Positions 53,691 through 61,424 of a stretch of 64,000 nucleotides of DNA are shown here, in pieces (the stretch's first letter is position 1; each line of letters starts with the position of its first letter). Made by a program: the position numbers and the translations under genes. The notes beneath the pieces were generated by a model. That model was not told the origin of the DNA. It saw only the letters and a list, made by a program, of their open reading frames with translations, and ran no database searches. Source of the DNA: Streptomyces sannanensis (GTDB taxonomy: Bacteria > Actinomycetota > Actinomycetes > Streptomycetales > Streptomycetaceae). The stretch lies in assembly GCF_039536205.1 (NCBI RefSeq), contig NZ_BAAAYL010000001.1, positions 62,001-126,000 on the forward strand, in the 5' to 3' direction.

Positions 53691-56600
53691 CTACCGGGCG
53701 CGCCGGGTGGTGATGAGCTGACCGTTGTGGAGGCGGTGGTTGAGGTCGAGGCCGCTGTCGAGCATCGCGAGGACATCGAGGTGGCGGTCGGCGGGCACAG
53801 TCGCCACCCGGCGACGGTCGCGGCCGACGCGGATGGTCGGGTGGCGCTCGCTAGGCCGTGCGACGCTGACCGGGCCGTCGGGTGTCCCTGCTGCCAGCCG
53901 AGTTAGCGGGGTGGTGGCGGCGCGGTTGTCGAGGAGCTGGTTGATCGGGTCGGAGGGGGTTCGGACGTAGTCGAGGAGGTCCTGGACCTCGTAGTCGTTC
54001 GCCTCGTACTGCCGTGTCCAGCCGTCGATGTGGTGCTGGGCGGTCCACTGCCGCAGGCCGGCCGACCGGTGCCCCAGGCGGGCGGCATCGCGGCCGAGGA
54101 GGTGGGCGATGCGTCGGGAGGTGATGCCGGAGGTGAGCAGGGTCAGGGCCTGCTCGGTGTCGACGCCGTGGCGGATGTGCCAGGCGGTGTGCGTGTTGAG
54201 CCTGGGTGCGCCGGGAGAGAGCACGGGACTGGTGTTGACCAGGTTGATGAGGGCGCCGACGGTCCAGCTCAGGGCGTGCCCGAAGGCGGTGCTGATGTTG
54301 CGTACCGCCTGTTCGAGCGCCCACCCGGCAGCGACGCCGGGCTGCCAGGAACGGGCGAGGTCGGGGATCGTGGTGCCGGAGATCCACTCGCGGAGCGCGG
54401 GGGCGATCGGGACGTCCATCTGTGTGCCCCGTGTCTCCTTGTCCTTAAAGCTCCAGGTCTTGGTGACCTCCGGGACGTGGTCGAGTAGACGGTCGAAGAC
54501 CTGGTGCTCGGTGAGGAAGTCGAGGGTGCGTTGAAGCGACCATTCCTCCGGTTCGGCGAGCCGGTCGCCTCCGATGGCGTCGTCCACCGTGTGCCGGTCG
54601 AGCAGCACGGCCAACTGGTTCGCGAGCCAGTCGAGGTAGCGGGCCGACCCCAGGCTGGTGCCGGTGGCGGCCCACCGGCCAGCCTGGGCCGGGTCGGTGG
54701 TCTCGAACACGGTGGCAACCTTGTCCGCGAGGGTGAGCCACCGGCTGGTTTGCCGGCCGTTGCCTCTCTGGGACAGGGCGAACAGTGCGTCCAGGGCGTC
54801 GATGGGATTGCCCTGCGGCGTCGGCGAGGAAGCGTGGAGCTGCAGGACGAGCCAGACAAACGAGGCGAAGTCTGCGGCGATACCATCCGCCAGCGCGAAG
54901 ACTCCGTCAGCGTCCTGTCGCAGGGTGTCCTCGGCGTCAGCGAGTGCGGTCAGGGCCTCGTCGGTCAGCAGTGCGGAAACGACGCGCAACTGCTCCGGGT
55001 CGGGGTTGAGGGAGTCGAACTCGTCGGGGCGGGGCGGGTAGGGGCGGGTCAGGAAGATCCACCCCTCGCTCTCCCGACCAGCCCGCCCCGCGCGGCCGAT
55101 GGCGTTGAGGAGCTCGGCGGGGGACAGGGTGCGCTGGCCGTCGTAGGTGAGCGGGTCGCCGTCGACCTTGTGGTGGATAATGACCGTGCGCACGGGCAGG
55201 TTGACGCCGTCGGTGAGGGTGCTGGTGCTGGCGATCGCCAGGAGCTCGTTGCGACGCAGCGCGCCCTCGACGGCGTGCAGGACATCCTCGGGCAGGGCGC
55301 CGTGGTGGTAGGCGACGCCGTGCCGGGTGCAGCGCACTAGCGGGTGTTCCGTGCCGAGCGTGTCGGCGAGGTAGTCGGTCAGAGCCTCGGCTTCGGGCCG
55401 CTCGGGCAGGCACTCGGCGATGGCGAGTGCCGCGTCACGGGCTGCCCGCCGGGTGCCGACGACCATCAGCACGCTGCCGACCGCAGTGAGTTCCGCGGCG
55501 CCAGCGGCGAAGACCTGGTAGTCGGCGATCCCGCCTGGCAGACGGGTCCGCGCGTTCCACCGGCCTGCGGAGCCGGCGAAGCGCCGCGTGCCCACCTCTC
55601 CGGTAGTCAGTCGGGCGATGGCGGACGAGGCGGTCGGCCGGACATCGAGGAGGGTCTCGACGGGCACGGTGGCGAGCACCGGCGAGGCATGCTTTGCCGT
55701 CGGTCGCCGCTCCGTCAACTCGGCCTGCTCCGCCATGAGGTTCGGATACATGAGCCCGTGCATCCGGCGCGGGCCCCGCCAGGTGTCGGTGAAGTAGACC
55801 TCCCGTTCGGGGCGCTCCGGGTCGAGCCACGAGGCGATGTCGCCCTTATTGCCGACCGCCGCGGACAGCAGCACGAGTCGGATGTCCCTGCGAGCCTGCA
55901 GCAGCGTGAGCAGGCTCTCCAGCACGAAGCCGCGCCGCCCCTGGCCCAGGTGGTGGGCCTCGTCGACGACGACCAGCCCGACCTCCGCCAGTGCTTCGCC
56001 GGGGTGGTTGCGGATCATGTGCATGAGCCGCTCCGGGGTGACGATCTCCACGTCCCCGCCGTCCGGCTGGGCCGAGGAGGTCCAGGTGCCCAGCGGAAAA
56101 TCCGGTTGCTCTGCAGCCAGGCGCCGCCCGAGCACCCGCAGCCGGCCCCGCAGTGTCCCGCGCATCTCCCGCCCCAGGCTGCGCATCGGCGACACGTACA
56201 CCACGCGCCCGGGGCGCTGCGCCAGGTGCGAGCAGATCACCAGCTGCGCCATCAGCGTCTTGCCCGCGCTGGTCGGCACACTGATCAGGCTTCGAGACGT
56301 CGCCGGGTCGAGCGGATTGCCGCGCTTGAGCATCAGGAGCTGGCGCTGCGGCGGCCAGAGCGTCATCACTGGCGGCTCCGACAGTGCGAAGCTCCGCGAC
56401 ACTGCCCGGGGAGTGCCCGGGGGGAGCAGTTGGTACAGGCTGCTGGCCGCCATCTCCCCGCTCAGCTGGTACAGATGCGCGGCAACCCACCGCGCGAGCC
56501 GATCGCCCCGGCCGGCCGCCTGCGTCATCACGTCCCGCAGCAGCCGCTGCGCCGCCAACAGATCCCGTTCCTCGCCCACTGCCAGGAACTGGTACAGGTG

Positions 56601-57200
56601 GAAGACGGCCTCCACAACGGCCTCTGCGGGCCCGTACATGGTCCCCGCCAGGGACTCGCGGCGCATCATTGCCCTCACCCCACGCAGCTGCCGCCTCCAC
56701 GCACGCAGCGCCCGGCCCAGCTCCGGGCGGTCGAAGCCGAGAAAGATGACGCCGGCCTCTACCGACAGGGTGCCGATGTGCCCGCGCAGTTCACCGGTGA
56801 TGTCAACGAGAGCGTGGACCTGCCGGTAGACGGCGGTGGCGTTCGGGTCCTGCTCGCTGCGCCGGTATCCGGCTTGGGCGGCGAAGGCGATCTGGAGCCG
56901 CTCAGCCTCGGGTCTGCGTTCGTCGCCCAGGGCGAGGTCCATCAGGTGCGCGCTTGTGGCGAAGGCTCGCCGCACCTGCACCGCGTCGTAGCCAGGAGTC
57001 TCCGGGGCGAGCGCCGCGAGCCCGTGCAGGTACCACGCCGTGGCGAGGGTCTCGTCCTCGATCTCCCGCTCACCGCGGAAGGCCGCGACCTCTAGCTCGG
57101 TCATCGCCGCCAGCAGGTCCGGTGCGCTGGGCAGCACCCCGCCCGCCCGGTGCTCGCCGAGCGCGGACGCGAGTACCTCCAGGTCTAGAGTGCGCTCCAC
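53691..57200 (-). CDS. large Ski2-like SF2 helicase (HamB-like)
   Basis: An 1169-residue helicase. An N-terminal helical region of about 270 residues is followed by the motor: Walker A in ISVPTSAGKTLMAQLVICSH (308-316), TPERLM, the DEAH box VVVDEAHHLGQG (413-416), LLSAAVGN, VAYHHGALPEDV, STSTLTDGVNLPVRTVIIH, and motif VI LNAIGRAGRAGRESEG. The C-terminal third is helical and of unknown fold. The overall plan is that of Hachiman HamB. Its start overlaps the upstream nuclease gene by 16 bases, so the two act together. The assignment to Hachiman rests on architecture only. Confidence 0.75.
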   Translation of the reverse strand: MERTLDLEVLASALGEHRAGGVLPSAPDLLAAMTELEVAAFRGEREIEDETLATAWYLHGLAALAPETPGYDAVQVRRAFATSAHLMDLALGDERRPEAERLQIAFAAQAGYRRSEQDPNATAVYRQVHALVDITGELRGHIGTLSVEAGVIFLGFDRPELGRALRAWRRQLRGVRAMMRRESLAGTMYGPAEAVVEAVFHLYQFLAVGEERDLLAAQRLLRDVMTQAAGRGDRLARWVAAHLYQLSGEMAASSLYQLLPPGTPRAVSRSFALSEPPVMTLWPPQRQLLMLKRGNPLDPATSRSLISVPTSAGKTLMAQLVICSHLAQRPGRVVYVSPMRSLGREMRGTLRGRLRVLGRRLAAEQPDFPLGTWTSSAQPDGGDVEIVTPERLMHMIRNHPGEALAEVGLVVVDEAHHLGQGRRGFVLESLLTLLQARRDIRLVLLSAAVGNKGDIASWLDPERPEREVYFTDTWRGPRRMHGLMYPNLMAEQAELTERRPTAKHASPVLATVPVETLLDVRPTASSAIARLTTGEVGTRRFAGSAGRWNARTRLPGGIADYQVFAAGAAELTAVGSVLMVVGTRRAARDAALAIAECLPERPEAEALTDYLADTLGTEHPLVRCTRHGVAYHHGALPEDVLHAVEGALRRNELLAIASTSTLTDGVNLPVRTVIIHHKVDGDPLTYDGQRTLSPAELLNAIGRAGRAGRESEGWIFLTRPYPPRPDEFDSLNPDPEQLRVVSALLTDEALTALADAEDTLRQDADGVFALADGIAADFASFVWLVLQLHASSPTPQGNPIDALDALFALSQRGNGRQTSRWLTLADKVATVFETTDPAQAGRWAATGTSLGSARYLDWLANQLAVLLDRHTVDDAIGGDRLAEPEEWSLQRTLDFLTEHQVFDRLLDHVPEVTKTWSFKDKETRGTQMDVPIAPALREWISGTTIPDLARSWQPGVAAGWALEQAVRNISTAFGHALSWTVGALINLVNTSPVLSPGAPRLNTHTAWHIRHGVDTEQALTLLTSGITSRRIAHLLGRDAARLGHRSAGLRQWTAQHHIDGWTRQYEANDYEVQDLLDYVRTPSDPINQLLDNRAATTPLTRLAAGTPDGPVSVARPSERHPTIRVGRDRRRVATVPADRHLDVLAMLDSGLDLNHRLHNGQLITTRRAR

Positions 57201-58105
57201 ACGTACCTCCTCACGTCCTTCGCGAAGTCTTCAAGATCCTCGATCGCCACCACTACGCCCTGCAGCGCGCCCGGGTGGGTGTGGGTGGTGAAGTGCTGGT
57301 GCGAGCGCTCGAAGGCCGTGTCCGGGATGTATTCGGCGTCGAGAGCGATGCTGACCCCGCCGTTCCCCGACACCTTCGCGTCCACCCATTGCCGAGCTAT
57401 TGAGGCAACGAACTCCCGGGTGTCGGGGGCCAGCTCCCGGCCTCCCCACGAGATCTGACCCAGGTACCGCGCCCCCCAAGTGTTCAACTGCTGCCATGCC
57501 TTGCGGATCGTGTCGCTCGGCTTCGTCTTTTCCGCGGTGAATTTCTTCATCTCCCACAACCGGAAGACGAACCCCAGCTCGCTGCCGGGCACTCGGTGGA
57601 TCACCAGCCCGTCCGGCCCGCTGTCCGTCACCGTCGATGAGGGCGGGTCCAGGATCTCTACGCTGCGCCCCGGCTCGGGGGGAAGGTCGCGGGTGGAGAG
57701 ATACCAGAGCCACTCGCCTACGTAGCCAGTAATGCCGGTGGTGTCGTTGGCCTCGAATACCGGGCCGGCGTAGAGCAGGACGTGGGCGCGATCGGGGCCG
57801 GTCAGCGGGGTGCCGGCCAGGGCGCTGTCGCGCCAGAGCCGGTATGCGAGGTCGTCCAGGTCGGTACGGGCCCGCATGATCTCGTCGGCGATGATCCAGG
57901 CTGCCGCATCAAGGTCCTCGGGCTCCGGCCCGATGGTTACCACCAAGTCCCACGGGCACACCTGTCCGATGCCGCGGCTCTCCCGCTGAGTGAAGTCCAC
58001 AAGGCGGCCTCCGGCGGCCCGGGCGCGCTCCATGGCCTGCAGTGCGGGTATCGACACCCGTCCCCACCCCCGCTCCTGACTCGGTGCCGAGCCCCGCGGC
58101 AACAC
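57185..58105 (-). CDS. PD-(D/E)XK-type nuclease, HamA-like partner of the helicase
   Basis: A 306-residue protein. GITGYVGEWLWYLSTRD provides a Gly-rich Glu helix. The core is DGLVIHRVPGSELGFVFRLW followed by EMKKF: an acidic residue, strands and ExK, as in restriction-endonuclease-like and DUF1837/HamA nucleases. The rest is mixed alpha/beta with no other domain. It overlaps the helicase gene by 16 bases. The start is uncertain: the GTG at 58105 has AGGGTGA upstream, and a GTG at 58057 is possible. A nuclease held in check by the helicase, as in Hachiman, is the best model. Confidence 0.6.
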   Translation of the reverse strand: MLPRGSAPSQERGWGRVSIPALQAMERARAAGGRLVDFTQRESRGIGQVCPWDLVVTIGPEPEDLDAAAWIIADEIMRARTDLDDLAYRLWRDSALAGTPLTGPDRAHVLLYAGPVFEANDTTGITGYVGEWLWYLSTRDLPPEPGRSVEILDPPSSTVTDSGPDGLVIHRVPGSELGFVFRLWEMKKFTAEKTKPSDTIRKAWQQLNTWGARYLGQISWGGRELAPDTREFVASIARQWVDAKVSGNGGVSIALDAEYIPDTAFERSHQHFTTHTHPGALQGVVVAIEDLEDFAKDVRRYVWSAL

Positions 58106-58309
58106 GGATCACCCTACCCAGCAAAATCTGGTCTGTGAGGGCGGATACTGCGTGAGCGTGGCCGCGGGCCTGCTGCGGGCGCGGCCGTGCGAGTGCCGGA
58201 CTCGCGTGGCCGCGGCCCTGGGCGCGGCGGCCACCGGCCGTATGGCACAGCGACTGAACGGTCATGATCGGTGATGGCTACCCACCGTCACCACCGAATA
58301 CGGCCAGAC

Positions 58310-61300
58310 CTACATTTCGAACAGTTGCAGCTGCCCTTCAGTGTCGACGTCGAGTGCCTCCAACTCCAAGTTCGGCACAGGCTGTTCCACCGGCGATGCG
58401 TCCTGCGCGTCATCCAAATCGTCTGAAGCGTCGGATTGGACCGTGGCCCCTGCGTCTCCCGTTTCCGCCTCGTCGTCCTTCGGTGTCGGCAGTACGTACT
58501 CCTGTGCCAGGCCGGCCAGGTGAAGTGGCAGGGGCAGGGCAAGCGCCTGGTCGTAGTCCGAGGGCTGGCGCAGAATATGGGTGAGAAGCGCGAGGGACCT
58601 AGGGTCGTCGCCGTCGTCCCGATGGCAACCGACGACGGCGATCTCCAGCAGCCCCGGCATCCAGGCCGCCTGGCCGGTGTCGATGGTGGGTTCACCCTTG
58701 CGCTTGCCCTGAGCGATCGGCCGGGGCGAGAGCTTGTCGGCGGTCACCGCCGCGTGCTTGAACTGCACGGGCTTGGCCGTCGTACTGAAGAACACGCGGG
58801 CGTCTTCAGCGGCATCCTCTGGCACCCACAAGCCCTGCTGGATGCCGTTCGCCTTGCCCTCCGGGGCTCTCCCCCACCACTGCGGAGTTTCGTTCCGGGC
58901 GCCTGCGCGGACCCGGACCATCCGCAGGTCGGGGTCGAGGCGACGAGCGGGAGCGAGGCCGTCCTGCAGGCGATCCCGTTCGATCCGGCCGTCCTGGAGC
59001 CAGGTCCAGTGCGAGCGGGCGTTGTGGGCCTCGGCGAACAGGACGGTTGGTGCGGTGCGTAGGGAGGCACGCAGACCCTGAAGCCACTCGGCGGCCTCAC
59101 GGCGCTGCCGTTCACGTTCTTGGTAGCGTTTCGGGCGCTCGGTCCCACTTTCCGTCTGCACCTCCGAGGTGTCGGCCTCGTCGTCCTGTGAGCCGCGCTG
59201 GCTGGGCAGAACGGGCTTGACCTCAGCTTTTGTCGTCAGCCTCAGCAGGAGTTCGGGGTAGGGGACCCAGGCGCCTGCGCCGGAGCGCGCCTCGGGGTCC
59301 CAGCCTTCGACACGGGCCGCGTCGGTGCCGGCCGGATCGGGGGTGATCATGACGCCGACCGGGAGGTACGCGGCCCAGCGATTCCGGGTCGTACGGTTCT
59401 TACGGACCATCCACAGTGCGGCATGCCGCAGTCCGTCGGGCAGTCCGTCGTCCTCGGCGAGCCGGGGGAGGGTGCGCGCGCCGAGCTGCCGCAGGCCGTC
59501 GTTCCAGGCACTTAGCGTGCGGTGCCGCAGGCTGGACGCTGTTTCCGCGCCCTTGCCGTTCTCGCCGCCTGCTTCGGGCACCGTGGTGAACTGTGTGACG
59601 AAGCCTGCCTTGCCACAGCCGAGTCGCATGGCGAACTTCGGGTCGTGCAGTCTGCTTGGATATGACGCGGCGCGGCCGATCTCTACCAGGGCGAGGGCCG
59701 GCGCTTCGGTAGTGCGTTCCGCAGCCAGCCACTGTGCGGCGCTGTCGCGGCGGGCCACTGTCGCGGCGGTCACCTGGACGTCCTTGATATGGGTGCCGGT
59801 GGGCAGGTCGAGCGGGGCAAGGAGGCTGTCGGCAGTACGGTCACTGAGCGCGACGAGCGGGCGCATGCAGCGGACCCGCACGGTCAGCTCCGGAGCGGAC
59901 CACTCGTGCACGACCGGCGCGCCGGCCGTGGCGTCGTCGTACTGCTGTGCGGTGAAGGACCCGCCGTCGCCCTTAAGGCCCAGAAGCTCACCGAGGGAGG
60001 CCAAAGCGGCGTCGCGCAGCCGCGGCGACTGCCACAGCAGCCGTGCCTCAAGCACGGGAGCGCCGCCCTGGCGCGCTACGCCGTCGAGAGCGTCCAGCGC
60101 GTAGGCCGTCGCCAGCCGGCGCTGAGCGCACCGTTCCGCTTCGACCGTCTCCTTGTCGCCCTTGGGGATGTTCGCGGGCGTGCCTCGATCGATCAGCGCG
60201 AGGTCCGGGGCGCGGCGCAGTTCGGACGTGAGGGCGCCTTCCGCCCAGGCTGTGAGCTGTGAGAGCTGGTGTGCCATGAAGCCGGGGCCTACGTCGTGCC
60301 GCCCCATAGCGGTGCGGTACAGAATGCCGGCTCGGGCATCGTCGCGCAGCCAGGACGCGGGGTCGGTCAGGATCGCGTCGGCGTCCGGGAAGGGCTCGCC
60401 CAGGGGCAGTCCGGCGAGCATCGCTGCGGGGCCGCCCGCGCGCCACCGGTCGGCGAAGTCACCCTTCTCACCCATGTCCTTGTCCCAGTAGCGCTCCAGA
60501 GCGGCGACGGCGAACCGCTCGCTGCGGGGCGTGCCCGGCAGGAACGGCCTGCGCGGACGCAGCAGGACGGTGGTGCTCGCACCCCACGGGAGGCGCAACC
60601 GACCCGTCTTGGCGTTGGTACGAGTGGCCCAGCGGCGAACCGACCAGCGGAGGTTGAAGCGCGGCAGCGGGTCGAACGGCACGGTCTGGAGCGTGATCGA
60701 CAGCGTCACCGACCACCAGGAGTCCTGCTTCTCGTCCGGCCCGGGGAACCGGATCGGTTCGGAGACGAGTTGGGCACCCTGGTCACGTGGTCCACGTGGC
60801 ATGGCCCGGAAGATGAGCTGCCCACCGTCGTACGGGTACGGGCCTAGCGCGAGGATCCGCCGGGCCAGCCAGTCGGGGCTGAGGCTGTACTGGTGCGGTG
60901 ACGGACGTGCGGTGCCGCCATCGGTCGGGACGTCACGCGGCAGGAGTTCATGGTGGACGGTCTTCCAGCGCGGCGGATGGGCGGCCAGTTCTGCGATGGT
61001 CTCCTTCAGCAGGCCGCGGTACTCGGGCTCGGGCCGCAAGTCACGCAGCCAGTGCTTGAGCACGGTGTCCAGGACAGGGCCGGGGAGCGGGTCGGGGAGG
61101 TCGGCGGGCGCACATAGCCAGTGGGCTGGCGCGCCCGGGTCACGGTCGTAGAAGGGGCGTGGCAGCGCGAGGACGTCGGGCGCGAAAGCCTGCAGGACCT
61201 GTTCCAGGCGCCAGGTCGGTGCTGTCTTCCACGGCTCCTTGCCCGCTGCCACCCGGGGCGCGTTGCAGAGAGTCAGGACGGCGTCCCGCCACTGCTCGGG

Positions 61301-61393
61301 GAAGGGCAGGACGCGGTAGGGCACGGTGTGAGAGGCCAAGGCGTCGGCCGGGCGCCAGGCCGTGGTGCGGGCGGAGCGATAGACGGGTGGCAT
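58310..61393 (-). CDS. pPIWI-RE protein (DUF3962 N-terminus plus RNaseH/PIWI-like C-terminus)
   Basis: A 1027-residue protein. The first half matches the pPIWI-RE N-terminal module (YRVLPFPEQWRDAVLTLCNA; PLPRFNLRWSVRRWATRTNA; SERFAVAALERYWDK). The last third is the RNaseH-fold PIWI-like domain: TVLFAEAHNARSHWTWLQDG, RMVRVRAGARNETPQWWG, VFFSTTAKPVQFKHAAV, MPGLLEIAVVGCHRDD, LLTHILRQPSDYDQALALPL and PLHLAGLAQEYVLP. A disordered acidic tail ends in LQLFEM. GAGGAG precedes the ATG. pPIWI-RE proteins are known from comparative genomics as a PIWI family separate from Argonaute, encoded with a DinG-type helicase and a REase, and predicted to act in defence. The helicase gene lies 31 bases upstream. 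Confidence 0.88.
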   Translation of the reverse strand: MPPVYRSARTTAWRPADALASHTVPYRVLPFPEQWRDAVLTLCNAPRVAAGKEPWKTAPTWRLEQVLQAFAPDVLALPRPFYDRDPGAPAHWLCAPADLPDPLPGPVLDTVLKHWLRDLRPEPEYRGLLKETIAELAAHPPRWKTVHHELLPRDVPTDGGTARPSPHQYSLSPDWLARRILALGPYPYDGGQLIFRAMPRGPRDQGAQLVSEPIRFPGPDEKQDSWWSVTLSITLQTVPFDPLPRFNLRWSVRRWATRTNAKTGRLRLPWGASTTVLLRPRRPFLPGTPRSERFAVAALERYWDKDMGEKGDFADRWRAGGPAAMLAGLPLGEPFPDADAILTDPASWLRDDARAGILYRTAMGRHDVGPGFMAHQLSQLTAWAEGALTSELRRAPDLALIDRGTPANIPKGDKETVEAERCAQRRLATAYALDALDGVARQGGAPVLEARLLWQSPRLRDAALASLGELLGLKGDGGSFTAQQYDDATAGAPVVHEWSAPELTVRVRCMRPLVALSDRTADSLLAPLDLPTGTHIKDVQVTAATVARRDSAAQWLAAERTTEAPALALVEIGRAASYPSRLHDPKFAMRLGCGKAGFVTQFTTVPEAGGENGKGAETASSLRHRTLSAWNDGLRQLGARTLPRLAEDDGLPDGLRHAALWMVRKNRTTRNRWAAYLPVGVMITPDPAGTDAARVEGWDPEARSGAGAWVPYPELLLRLTTKAEVKPVLPSQRGSQDDEADTSEVQTESGTERPKRYQERERQRREAAEWLQGLRASLRTAPTVLFAEAHNARSHWTWLQDGRIERDRLQDGLAPARRLDPDLRMVRVRAGARNETPQWWGRAPEGKANGIQQGLWVPEDAAEDARVFFSTTAKPVQFKHAAVTADKLSPRPIAQGKRKGEPTIDTGQAAWMPGLLEIAVVGCHRDDGDDPRSLALLTHILRQPSDYDQALALPLPLHLAGLAQEYVLPTPKDDEAETGDAGATVQSDASDDLDDAQDASPVEQPVPNLELEALDVDTEGQLQLFEM

Positions 61394-61424
61394 GGGACGG
61401 CTCCTCGCGAGCAGAGTCGGGAAG

